Shown here: piece after piece, positions 42,198 to 51,004 of the stretch
Numbering within the stretch: the first letter of the stretch is position 1
Layout of the letters: the number at the start of each line of letters is the position of its first letter
From: Eisenbergiella porci
GTDB taxonomy: Bacteria > Bacillota > Clostridia > Lachnospirales > Lachnospiraceae
Direction: 5' to 3'
DNA length: 64,000 bases
Assembly: GCF_009696275.1 (NCBI RefSeq)
Contig: NZ_VUMI01000001.1
Span: 62,001-126,000 of the forward strand
Program-made: the position numbers and the translations under genes
The notes under the pieces: generated by a model
Databases searched by the model: none
Seen by the model: only the letters and a program-made list of their open reading frames with translations
What the model was told of the DNA's origin: nothing

Positions 42198-42926
42198 ATG
42201 CTTAATCTGATAAAAATGGAACGGTATCAGCTGTTCAGGAACCGGATTTACCAAATAAGTACACTGGCTGTTTTCGTTCTTGGTTTTCTTATGGCGGACA
42301 CCTATCTTATTGATTCCCCGGGGAATCCGGGCGGCGAGCCAAAAACTTTAACGGATATATGGAACAGCATGATTTATGATTCCACTTTTCTGCTTTCCTG
42401 CCTGCTCGCCTTTCTCCTGGGGCAGGAGTTTTCCTGCCGGACAATTGACCGGGAAATCACCGCCGGACATTCACGTTCCCATATCTTTGCCGCCAGGCTC
42501 GTGGTGCTGCTTCCAGCCTTTAATCTGCCTGCTTTCGTTTATCCAGCCGCGGGCTGTCTGCGGGAGCTGTCCCGTTTTGGCCTTCCGGACGGCGGCATAT
42601 TTCTACAGACAGTGCTGAGAACCCTGGTTTATTCCCTTCTGCAAAACAGCGCATTTTTCCTGCTGCCGCTACTCTGCTGCTTCCGGCTAAGGGACATGGC
42701 GAAATCCGTTGCCGCTGCCGCCCTGGTTACCTTTACGCTTGCTCTTTACTTAGGTTATGGCATGATGCTGGGATTTCCTGTCCGTTTTCTTCCCACCTTC
42801 CAGATCAGGGAGGCTGTCGTATTATCGGACTGGTTCTATCCGGAAGGGCTGATGGTGGCGCTGATCTGGTATGCAGTGCTGATTCCCGCGGCCTGGGGCG
42901 CTTTCAGGAGATGTGAACTGAAATAA
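42198..42926 (+). CDS. ABC-2 type permease, second subunit
   Basis: The 242-aa protein is a second, related permease (EFSCRTIDREITAGHSRSHIFAARLVV is the matching cytoplasmic loop) with about six helices. Ribosome site GGGAGG lies 7 bases before the ATG. The two-permease arrangement with a BcrA-like ATPase matches lantibiotic or bacitracin resistance transporters. Confidence 0.88.
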   Translation: MLNLIKMERYQLFRNRIYQISTLAVFVLGFLMADTYLIDSPGNPGGEPKTLTDIWNSMIYDSTFLLSCLLAFLLGQEFSCRTIDREITAGHSRSHIFAARLVVLLPAFNLPAFVYPAAGCLRELSRFGLPDGGIFLQTVLRTLVYSLLQNSAFFLLPLLCCFRLRDMAKSVAAAALVTFTLALYLGYGMMLGFPVRFLPTFQIREAVVLSDWFYPEGLMVALIWYAVLIPAAWGAFRRCELK

Positions 42927-42948
42927 GATACGTGACTGTAAAGTGTAA

Positions 42949-43941
42949 TTGAAAAGTTATGGATATCCTGCAGCAGCCGCCTGGAGAATTTTGGGGCTGG
43001 GGCAGTTTAAACCGCAGGAAGGAAGGGGGGCGGACGCCATCGGTCTTTGCATCTTTTTTTTCGGTATTTTGTTCGTTTTTATCTGTACTAAATATTATCT
43101 GCTGAAAAAAGAAATCCGTCATCTGTCGAAGCAGCTTACCCTGCTCGCGGACGGCGGAACTGAAAAAATGCTGGAGCTGTCCCTCACTGATCGTGACCTG
43201 GAGCGCCTTGCCGGGCAAATCAACCGGCACTATGCCAGACAGCGCTCCCTTACGGCGGGCGCCCTGCGCCATGAGGAACAGCTCAGGGAGTCCATCGCCG
43301 GGATTTCCCATGATTTGCGCACGCCGCTTACCGTTATTATGGGACATCTGCAGCTGTTGGAGCGCACCTTTCTTTCAGATGAACAGCTGCGCAGGACGGA
43401 TACAGCGCTTCGGAAGGCCCGCCGTATGAATGAGCTTATTGAAGCCTTTTATGAGCTTTCTGTCCTGAATTCCGAACAGCTGCAGCCGCATAAAGAGTCT
43501 GTTAATCTCTCCAACATGCTCATTGACTTTCTCACGGAAAATGCATTTCTGCTGGAAGCCGGAGGGATACATCCTGATATCCTGCTGCCCGACAAATCTG
43601 TTTTCTTACGTACTGATCCCGGCATGCTGGAGCGTATCCTGCAGAATCTGCTGACCAATGCGGTTCGTTACAGTCCAGGGGATATCCGGATTTCCCTTTC
43701 AGAAAATCCGGAGGGGAGCATCATGCTGCGGATGGAAAATCCGGTCAAAGCAGGGGCGCGCCCTGACGTGGAGCGGATGTTCGACCGTTTTTATACAGGG
43801 AACGCCGCAAGGACACAGGGAAGTACGGGGCTGGGACTGGCTGTTGTGAAGCTGCTTGCGGAAAAGCTTGGCGGGGAAGTCACTGCAACGCTGACAGGGA
43901 ATTGGCTGGCTGTCACATTGAATTTGTATGCAGACCTGTAG
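42949..43941 (+). CDS. Sensor histidine kinase, single membrane helix
   Basis: The product of up to 330 aa has one membrane helix (IGLCIFFFGILFVFICTKYYLL, about residues 31-52), a HisKA domain with phospho-acceptor His121 (AGISHDLRTPLTVIMGHL) and a HATPase domain (LERILQNLLTNAVRYSP, MFDRFYTGNA, GSTGLGLAVVKLLAEKLGG). There is no extracellular sensor domain, so it may sense through the ABC transporter. The start is uncertain: TTG at 42949 has no ribosome site, the first 30 residues look non-native, and a G6 run nearby could hide a frameshift. Confidence 0.85.
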   Translation: MKSYGYPAAAAWRILGLGQFKPQEGRGADAIGLCIFFFGILFVFICTKYYLLKKEIRHLSKQLTLLADGGTEKMLELSLTDRDLERLAGQINRHYARQRSLTAGALRHEEQLRESIAGISHDLRTPLTVIMGHLQLLERTFLSDEQLRRTDTALRKARRMNELIEAFYELSVLNSEQLQPHKESVNLSNMLIDFLTENAFLLEAGGIHPDILLPDKSVFLRTDPGMLERILQNLLTNAVRYSPGDIRISLSENPEGSIMLRMENPVKAGARPDVERMFDRFYTGNAARTQGSTGLGLAVVKLLAEKLGGEVTATLTGNWLAVTLNLYADL

Positions 43942-44045
43942 CTTAACGGGCGCCGGAGCGGATAATGATTACATTGTGCTGAATAGATTTGACACCCTCG
44001 TTGAAGCATATTACACTGAAGGACTGCGAACCGGACTGACAGGCC

Positions 44046-45398
44046 TTACTCTCCTGCCTCTTTTTTGGGTTTTCTGCGGGAAAGCAGGAGAAAATAACCA
44101 ACGCACAATATAATCTGTACCACAGAGGAACAGGGGGTTGCCAGGCCCACCTTGAACAAGGATACCGGCTTGATTCTGCTCATGATGAGGGACACGGGGA
44201 TTCTGACGCCGAATGCGCCCGCAATGCCCTGCAGCATGACGAAAAGTGTTTTCCCGCAGCCGTTGAAATAGCCTATCATGCAGAACATAACGGACACCAG
44301 CAGGCAGTCGATTGCATAGGCCTTCAGATAATCCGCGGCGGCCGCAATGACCGCTTCATCCCTGGCGAACAGCCCTGCCAGAAGATCCCCGTGGAAGAAG
44401 GAAAGCCAGGCCATAAACACGCCGACCACAAGAGACATTCCGATTCCGCACAGCAGGGCGCGCTTGGCCCGATCCATTCTTCCCGCGCCCATATTCTGGG
44501 CTACAAAAGCGGACATAGACTGGTTAAAGGCCGAGGGCACCAGCATGATGAATCCGCACAGCTTCTCCGCCACGCCCACGCCTGCCGAAGGGATCACTCC
44601 CAGAGAGTTTACAATTGCCGTAATGGCAAGGAAGGAAATACTCACAAGAAGATCCTGGAAAGCGATGGGCAGTCCCAGGCGGAATACGCTTCCCATTCTT
44701 TTTCTGTCAAAAACAATATCCGTTCTGCGGAAGGTAAAGGGAAGCTTCTGCCTCCGGATAATCAGTACGGAAATGATCACGCTGAGCGCCTGGGCAAGAA
44801 CCGTGGCAATCGCCGCTCCTGCCGTCGCCATGCCGAAAACGCCCACCAGAAGGAAATCTCCCGCAATATTAAATACACAGGCTATTGCCACTGTAACCAG
44901 CGGCATCCTTGAATCCCCGATTCCCCGGAAAATACTGCCCAGCACATTGTAGGCAACGATAAAAACCGATCCGGCCGAACAGATACGGACATACAAGACC
45001 GTTGCGTCAAAGGCCTCGATGGGCGTACGCATGATCTGCGCCACAGGCACCGCACACAGTTCCATAAAAAAGGTGATTACCACTCCGATGATGGCAAAGA
45101 GAACGATGCTGGATCCGATGATTTTTCCGGCTTCTTCCGGCTTTCCTTCTCCCAGCCTTCGGCCAAGAAGCACTGTCGTACCCATGGCAATCCCTACCAC
45201 AAACGAAGTAATCAGCTGCATCAGCCAGCTTCCTGTGGAAACGGCGGAAACATCCGCCGCCGTGGCAAACCGGCCTACCACCAGCATATCCACCGCACCG
45301 TACATCGTCTGCAAAAATAACGCCGCCAGCACCGGCAGCGCAAACCGGACGAGGGAGGTGAGAATATTTCCTTTTGTAAAATTCTGCGTTTCTTTCAT
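44046..45398 (-). CDS. MATE family efflux transporter, probably under attenuation control
   Basis: The 450-aa protein has the MATE architecture: GNILTSLVRFALPVLAALFLQTMYGAVDMLVVGRFA, then VPSAFNQSMSAFVAQNMGAGRMDRAKRALL in the second half. It lies behind a consensus promoter (45547-45575), a 140-base leader and an intrinsic terminator in the leader (45455-45504). Transcription through the terminator must be allowed for expression. Ribosome site AAAGGGG lies 9 bases before the ATG. Substrate unknown; drug export is the usual role. Confidence 0.92.
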   Translation of the reverse strand: MKETQNFTKGNILTSLVRFALPVLAALFLQTMYGAVDMLVVGRFATAADVSAVSTGSWLMQLITSFVVGIAMGTTVLLGRRLGEGKPEEAGKIIGSSIVLFAIIGVVITFFMELCAVPVAQIMRTPIEAFDATVLYVRICSAGSVFIVAYNVLGSIFRGIGDSRMPLVTVAIACVFNIAGDFLLVGVFGMATAGAAIATVLAQALSVIISVLIIRRQKLPFTFRRTDIVFDRKRMGSVFRLGLPIAFQDLLVSISFLAITAIVNSLGVIPSAGVGVAEKLCGFIMLVPSAFNQSMSAFVAQNMGAGRMDRAKRALLCGIGMSLVVGVFMAWLSFFHGDLLAGLFARDEAVIAAAADYLKAYAIDCLLVSVMFCMIGYFNGCGKTLFVMLQGIAGAFGVRIPVSLIMSRIKPVSLFKVGLATPCSSVVQIILCVGYFLLLSRRKPKKEAGE

Positions 45399-45454
45399 AT
45401 CTTCTGTTCCCCTTTCTCTGTATGTATATATAGCTGACGCTTAAAAATCGCCGC

Positions 45455-45540
45455 ACAAAAAACCGGATAAGAAGCAGGCATCTCAGCCAGCATCTTATCC
45501 GGTTACCATTTCCTTACGAATGGTTCACCCTCCGATGAAC
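45455..45540 (-). promoter_or_regulatory. Leader with three hairpins ending in a terminator (attenuator candidate)
   Basis: On the minus strand the leader can form P1 (GTTCA/TGAAC, 45523-45540), P2 (ACCATT/AATGGT, 45505-45524) and P3. P3 is a perfect 12-bp stem AACCGGATAAGA/TCTTATCCGGTT (45461-45504) followed by T6. P1 and P2 share bases, and an extended P2 (GGT-GA-ACCATT with AATGGT-A-ACC) invades the foot of P3, so alternative folds are possible. I do not recognise a known riboswitch consensus. Confidence 0.7.
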
Positions 45541-45546
45541 GGTGTC

Positions 45547-45575
45547 ATTATATAACAGACTTTTTTCTTTGTCAA
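45547..45575 (-). promoter_or_regulatory. Consensus promoter of the attenuated MATE gene
   Basis: On the minus strand: TTGACA (45570-45575), 17-base spacer, TATAAT (45547-45552), both perfect. The start point is expected near 45540. Confidence 0.95.
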
Positions 45576-45714
45576 TCCGTTTCCGGGTATTTTTGTTTCC
45601 GGACCTTTTGTCATCTGGTCATTTCCCCGGCCGGCGGAAAAGCCCGGGAAAATGAAGCCGCAGGAACCCAAAAGGAGCGTAGGCGGGAATCATCGGCACA
45701 GGCTTTGCCTGGAA

Positions 45715-46830
45715 TCAGAAGCCTTTTTCCAGATTGTCCGGCAGCCAGCCTTTTTCCACGCACTTCCTGAAATCCCAGCCCTCCGGTTGGGAAAGCAGCT
45801 TGTAGCTCCAGAAGAAATATCCGCTTGCCGATTCCCATGCCATAAGCTGGGCATCACCGATAAGCCTGTAGGAAAGCTGTTTTTCCAATGCGGAATATTC
45901 TCTGCCGGGCTTCAGGTTATGGGACAGGCACCATTCTCCTATAATTACAGGAACCACTGCCTCCATTCGTTTCAGTTTTTTTACGTCTTCCTTTAATATG
46001 GCATTCATATAGGAAAGCTCATCCGTATCTTCATCGGGCTGTCCCATGCCCAGATACCAGTGCGCATCAAGCACCACATTTTCAAAACCTGCTTCCCTGA
46101 AAAAAGTATCCCATACCTCAAACCGGAAACCATCGTGGAACACGATTTTCTTATCCGGAGGCAAGATACTTCGCAGCATATGATAGCCTCTGGTATAAAA
46201 ATCGTATAAAACCTCCAACGGTACAAAGGAGGAGCCTGCCGCCCTTTCCGGATCCTGCGGGAGATATCTGCTACGGATCATCTGCCACAACGGTTCGGAT
46301 ATGGGTTCATTCAACAGTTGAATCCCCCACAGCGCCGGATGGCTTTTATACCGCTCCGCCAGCATTCCAAGCACCTTGAGTACTCTGTCAATCCGTTCGG
46401 GACTCTGCGCCCATTTACAGACACCACAGATGCCGCCGTTATCAAAGCCGTTTTGGCTTTCCGGCGCCGTATGAAGGTCAATCAGTATCTGCAGGCCTGT
46501 TTCACCGGCCCAGTCAAATGCACGATCCAGATATTCAATACAGGGCACATACGGTTCACAGTACACCGGGTCATCTCCAAATATAAAGTGAGGTACGGGT
46601 ATGCGGACCATATTCAGTCCCCGCTCACTGATGTATATAAAATCTTCCCTTGTAATATAGCTGTCTCTGTGTGCTGTCAGTCTTTCGATCAGCTCCTGTC
46701 TGGGGAGTTCCCTGCATAGCGCATCCTCGTCCTCCGCCTTCGTTCCTTCAAACAGCGCTGGACTCATCCATTTTTCCAGCACCAGCCAGTTACCCAGATT
46801 TACGCCTCTTATTTTCATGTTATTTTCCAT
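45715..46830 (-). CDS. GH5 family glycosidase, exo-beta-1,3-glucanase-like
   Basis: The 371-aa protein begins RGVNLGNWLVLEKWMSPALFEG, very similar to exo-1,3-beta-glucanases of GH5. It has MVRIPVPHFIF, LIDLHTAPESQNG, the acid/base Glu in LLNEPIS and the nucleophile Glu in VIIGEWCLS, then GYFFWSYKL. No signal peptide, so it should act on imported oligosaccharides. AGGAGC lies before the ATG. It follows the GH30 gene by 79 bp in the YesMN-sugar transporter cluster. Confidence 0.88.
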   Translation of the reverse strand: MENNMKIRGVNLGNWLVLEKWMSPALFEGTKAEDEDALCRELPRQELIERLTAHRDSYITREDFIYISERGLNMVRIPVPHFIFGDDPVYCEPYVPCIEYLDRAFDWAGETGLQILIDLHTAPESQNGFDNGGICGVCKWAQSPERIDRVLKVLGMLAERYKSHPALWGIQLLNEPISEPLWQMIRSRYLPQDPERAAGSSFVPLEVLYDFYTRGYHMLRSILPPDKKIVFHDGFRFEVWDTFFREAGFENVVLDAHWYLGMGQPDEDTDELSYMNAILKEDVKKLKRMEAVVPVIIGEWCLSHNLKPGREYSALEKQLSYRLIGDAQLMAWESASGYFFWSYKLLSQPEGWDFRKCVEKGWLPDNLEKGF

Positions 46831-46909
46831 TTCTGCTCCTATCTGCCCGCTGAAGCGCGCGTATTCGTCAGGCAGGATAAAAACGGCTTACTTCCTGCCA
46901 AACATACGG

Positions 46910-48361
46910 TTAAAATACGAAGGTTACGATGCTGTGCGCGGGGATAAAGGTCTGCGCTATTTCTTCATGGAACCGGAGTACCACCTTTTTTACTTCCTCC
47001 GATGCATTCATCGCCACAGCGGCTATTGAGCCGTCGGGATTTTGGAAAGCGCATACTTCCAAATCCGAGGTATAGACCGAGCTGCCGATTCTCTTTGCCC
47101 CACGTTTGATAAAACGGCTGAAATGGCCGATATAATAATAAGATGAGGCGTAATGCAGGCTTTTTTCCCCATGATCACACAGAAGCGGCGACTCGCCGAA
47201 CCAAATTCCCTCTTCCTCCATCAGCTTCCGGAAGTCTTCCTTTTTCCAGTCGATTTCCAGGCCTCTTTCCAGGCGTTTCCGTGTGATGCTTTCCCACTGA
47301 AGCTGCTCATCCAGCCAGTGATCAGGGCCTCCGTTTTCATCCAGCAGCATATTCCAGTCCACCCACGCGCTCACCCAGTTATTCAAATCCCCTATGATAT
47401 CATGGGCATAGGCCTCTCCCGACTCCCACGGCAGCTTCTCTCTCCCCTTGCACTGTTCGGAGGCAATAAGAAGCTTTTCCGGATACAGGCGGTGGAAAAC
47501 ATCCAGCGCCCCAAAATGATCACCGGAATACCAGTGAACCGCCATGCCGTCAAAGGCCGCTCTTGATCGCTCATTGCAAAGTGTTTCCAGCCCTCTGTCC
47601 ACCGCGCGCTCTTTATTGTGATCCCAGAAAAAAATCTTTCTGTCACCCAGTCCTGCTTTTTCATAAGCAGGCTTCAGGAAACCTGTCACAAAATCCCGTT
47701 CCTCTCCTGCCTCATAATGGCAGGATTCCCAGCCCTGCTCCGCCTTTGCCTCATTCTGTACGGTAACGCCCCAGATGGGGATTCCTTCCTTTTCATAGGC
47801 CTGAAGGTACCTGGCCGTATAATCCGCCCAGACCTGTCTGCAGTCTGCCCGCAGGAATCCTCCCTTATCCATTTTCCCATTGGTTTTCATCCAGGCCGGA
47901 GGACTCCAGGGAGAAGCGAACAAGAGCAGTTCCGACGCCTTTTCCCGGGCTGCATGGACCATGGGAATCACATCCTCCCTGTCCCTGGCAATGGAAAAAT
48001 CCTTCAGTTCAAAGTCTTCCGGTGTATCATCATAGGAATACATTTCCGTGGAAAAATCACAGCTGTTGATGGTAAGGCGGCAGAAGCTGTAGCCAAGCCC
48101 CTTTTCCCTGTCGAAATAAGCAGTCAGCACCTCTTCCCTCTGTGCTTCATCCAGCTTTTTATAGTTCACAGCGGCGGCCTGGGTAAAAGCCCCTCCGAAA
48201 CCCAGGATTTCCTGATACTTTACCTGATCATATACATTCAGGACGTGTCCCTCATTACCATCATTTCCTGATTTGTCCGCTTTAAAAACAAGCGGCGTCT
48301 CTTCCGAAAGGCGTCTGCCGTTCCTGATATCTGTCAGATATACCTTCACTCTTCTTTCCAT
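46910..48361 (-). CDS. GH30 family beta-glycosidase (glucosylceramidase-like)
   Basis: The 483-aa protein has the GH30 pattern: EILGFGGAFTQAAAVNY, CRLTINSCDFSTEMYSY, LLLFASPWSPPAWMKTNG, acid/base Glu in TVQNEAKAEQGWESC, nucleophile Glu in LLIASEQC, and WVDWNMLLDENGGPDHW. An extra block of about 40 charged, helical residues (about 345-387) lies between NGGPDHW and SPLLCD, where relatives are continuous. The C-terminal part (YYYIGHFSRFIKRGAKRIGSS) is the beta-domain. No signal peptide is seen. It probably cleaves beta-linked glucosides brought in by the upstream ABC system. Confidence 0.9.
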   Translation of the reverse strand: MERRVKVYLTDIRNGRRLSEETPLVFKADKSGNDGNEGHVLNVYDQVKYQEILGFGGAFTQAAAVNYKKLDEAQREEVLTAYFDREKGLGYSFCRLTINSCDFSTEMYSYDDTPEDFELKDFSIARDREDVIPMVHAAREKASELLLFASPWSPPAWMKTNGKMDKGGFLRADCRQVWADYTARYLQAYEKEGIPIWGVTVQNEAKAEQGWESCHYEAGEERDFVTGFLKPAYEKAGLGDRKIFFWDHNKERAVDRGLETLCNERSRAAFDGMAVHWYSGDHFGALDVFHRLYPEKLLIASEQCKGREKLPWESGEAYAHDIIGDLNNWVSAWVDWNMLLDENGGPDHWLDEQLQWESITRKRLERGLEIDWKKEDFRKLMEEEGIWFGESPLLCDHGEKSLHYASSYYYIGHFSRFIKRGAKRIGSSVYTSDLEVCAFQNPDGSIAAVAMNASEEVKKVVLRFHEEIAQTFIPAHSIVTFVF

Positions 48362-48478
48362 AAAAATCCCTTTCCCCCTTCTTTCCGGCATAATACCCGG
48401 TAAAGGCGGCGGAAAATTTACCGCCGCCTTTGTATACTAAAACTTTTCTTAGCTTTAAATCTTTATTGCTTTAAATTC

Positions 48479-50035
48479 TTACTGTTTTAAGCCTGCAACA
48501 TAAGCATCCAACTGCTGCTGCAATACCTCGCGTACCTTTTCAATACCGGCCGCTTCCATCTTTTCCTGATATTCCTTCAGACCGCTTACCGGATCCGTAT
48601 AGCCAAGCTCCAAAGGCCACCAGTACTGCTGATGCACATTCTGACAGGCCGCATACTCCGTTTCAATTGAAGAGGTATCCAGTACGAAAGAACGGTACTT
48701 CTGGCTTCCCACGCCATCCTTAATATATGCATCCCATTCCTTTTTCAGCTCTGTGGTGCGCTCAGGTGTGCCGATGCCATCCCTGTTCAGTTCAGTGGTA
48801 CGGGCCGCCCACATGGCGGATGCAGCATAATTGTCAGGATCCAGTGTTTTTACCTCGCCCTTGTCATTCAGTTCATAGGAAACATCCTTGATGCCATAGA
48901 AGAATGCGTCAAATGCTTCTCTGTCCGTAGTAATCAGGTTCCAGAGCGCCAACGCCCTTTCCGGATGCTTGGAGGTATTGGAAATAACCATGGCATCCTG
49001 TGTAAAGGACAGGTTCGAAACATCCTTCACCAGATTCGCATAATCAAAGGAATACTCCGGTTTGTCAATAACCAGTCCTGTAAAAGTATCCACATTATGG
49101 ATTTTCAGCGCTGCCTTCCCGTTTTTCGTTTTTTCCGTATCCGTATCGGACAGGGCTGATTTGCTGAAAAAGCCTTTTTCATTCCAGCGATTCATCATTT
49201 CCAGGAATTCCGGGGTTTTGTCATATTCATAATAGGTGAAAAGCTTGGGATTTTCTTCCATGGGATCAATAAACAGAAAATCATTGGTTGATCCCTTAAT
49301 AGCATACATCCCGTTATTGTACATATACAGGTCATCCATTTCGGAACCGGAGGAGCATACGTCGTAGGGTTCAAATTCAGGACGGTTGGCCTTTACCAGA
49401 TCCATGTATTTTTCCATGTCCTCAAAGCTTTCCATTTTGCCGTCCCAGTCTGTTCCGTCAAGAATATCAGTGCGCCACATGGGGCCGTATGCGGAATAGG
49501 TTGCCAGCAGTGTGGGAACGCAGTAATAATGTCCGTCGATAGTAGCCTGCTGCTTGGCTGTTTCCGACTGCATGGCAAAATTGTCAGGCGCATAGGTAGG
49601 CCAGAGTTCATCCAGATTCATGAACGCCCCCTTCTGTGCCAGCGCCGAAAAGTTCAGCCAGGTAGCGGCATAGGCCATATCAAAGGCTTCTCCTGAGGAG
49701 AACAGCAGCGGATACTTGTTGGGGTATTCCGCCCAGCCGATATAGTTGATTTTCAGCGTGCAGTTCAGCTTTTCCTTAAAAATCTTATTCATGTTGTCCG
49801 TCAGCTCCTGCTGTTTTGCAGGCTCATTGCTGACTACGTACATCACCAGCTCCACCTCCTCCGAGGTATCCAGCCCTGTTTCCCCCGATGAGGCTGCCTC
49901 TGTGGAAGCCGTGCCCTTGTCCGCAACGGACTCCGCCGTGGTTGTGTTTGAACTGCTGCCGCCGCAGCCTGCGAGAAGTGTTCCCACCATGGCTGCCGTA
50001 AGCAGCGTGGAGATCAGTTTAGAAGCTTTTTTCAT
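48479..50035 (-). CDS. Extracellular sugar-binding lipoprotein of an ABC importer
   Basis: The 518-aa protein has a lipoprotein signal with lipobox LLAGC (Cys24), a Ser/Thr-rich linker and a large periplasmic-binding fold (ELVMYVVSNEPAKQQELTDNMNKIFKEKLNC). It fits the LplA-type solute-binding group that works with two-component YesMN systems. The ATG at 50035 has AGGAGG 8 bases before. It is encoded just after its two permeases and before the GH30 gene. The ligand is probably an oligosaccharide; which one cannot be told. Confidence 0.92.
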   Translation of the reverse strand: MKKASKLISTLLTAAMVGTLLAGCGGSSSNTTTAESVADKGTASTEAASSGETGLDTSEEVELVMYVVSNEPAKQQELTDNMNKIFKEKLNCTLKINYIGWAEYPNKYPLLFSSGEAFDMAYAATWLNFSALAQKGAFMNLDELWPTYAPDNFAMQSETAKQQATIDGHYYCVPTLLATYSAYGPMWRTDILDGTDWDGKMESFEDMEKYMDLVKANRPEFEPYDVCSSGSEMDDLYMYNNGMYAIKGSTNDFLFIDPMEENPKLFTYYEYDKTPEFLEMMNRWNEKGFFSKSALSDTDTEKTKNGKAALKIHNVDTFTGLVIDKPEYSFDYANLVKDVSNLSFTQDAMVISNTSKHPERALALWNLITTDREAFDAFFYGIKDVSYELNDKGEVKTLDPDNYAASAMWAARTTELNRDGIGTPERTTELKKEWDAYIKDGVGSQKYRSFVLDTSSIETEYAACQNVHQQYWWPLELGYTDPVSGLKEYQEKMEAAGIEKVREVLQQQLDAYVAGLKQ

Positions 50036-50069
50036 GTTTATAACCCTCCTTTTTTTCATATATCATCCA

Positions 50070-50987
50070 TCAGCCCTTCACGGAGCCGATTGTGACACCT
50101 TTAACAAAGTATTTCTGTACGAACGGATAAAGCAGGATAATCGGCCCTGTGGCCACTACCGCCATTGCCAGCTTCAGCGTGTTGGATGGCAGGCTTTCCA
50201 CCCGGATACCCGCCTGGCTGGCGATTCTGGCCAGCGCCTGCGTCTGCTGCAGCAGGTCATAAAGCATGTACTGAAGCGGATATTTTTCCGAACTGTTCAT
50301 GTAAAGCATGGCATTGTACCAGTCATTCCAGTAGCCCAGCGCCATGAACAGACCGATGGTTGCAAGCCCTGATTTCAGAAGCGGCAGGACAATCTGGAGA
50401 AAGGTCCGAAACTCTCCCGCCCCGTCTATTTTCGCGGATTCCACCAGTGCAATGGGTACCGCCGCGACAAAGCTGCGCATGATGAGCAGATAGAAAATAT
50501 TTACCATTCCCGGTAAGATAAGCGCTAGTAAGTTATCCTTCAGATGCAGGTACTGGATGTAAAAAATGTAGGTGCTTACCATTCCACCGTTAAACAACGT
50601 CGTAAAATAGAAGAAAAAGGAAATTACATTACGGTATTTAAAGTCCTTTCTGCTGATGACATAAGCTGCCATCGTAGTGATAAACAGTCCCAGCACGGTT
50701 CCCGTTACCGTAATAAATATGGATACACCGTACGCCCGTGCTATTTTTTCCGGATATTTGAATACAATCCGGTATGCTTCCAGCGTAAACTCCTTGGGGA
50801 GCAGTCCATAGCCGGTAAAGCGGATGGCCTGTTCCGAAGAAAAAGAACCGGATATCAGCATGATAAAGGGCAATAAACAGATGATTGCCACAAGCCCTAC
50901 CAGTATATAGCCGATTATATTGAATACAATCGCAGCCGTCCCCATTTTTACTTTCCTGGATTCCATAACCTGTTCCTTTGCTGCCAT
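50070..50987 (-). CDS. Carbohydrate ABC transporter permease (LplC/YtcP-like)
   Basis: The 305-aa protein has six membrane helices and the EAA loop ([37 protein letters not shown]). It belongs to the CUT1 group. No ATPase gene is present here, so a shared MsmX-type ATPase encoded elsewhere is likely. It lies between the other permease (18 bp away) and the binding lipoprotein. Confidence 0.93.
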   Translation of the reverse strand: [305 protein letters not shown]

Positions 50988-51004
50988 AATTTCTCACTCC
51001 CTCC

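Noticed and set aside
40564-43941. Lantibiotic or bacteriocin biosynthetic cluster
   Set aside because: No precursor peptide, LanB/C/M or protease gene was found near the exporter, so it is a resistance-type module only.
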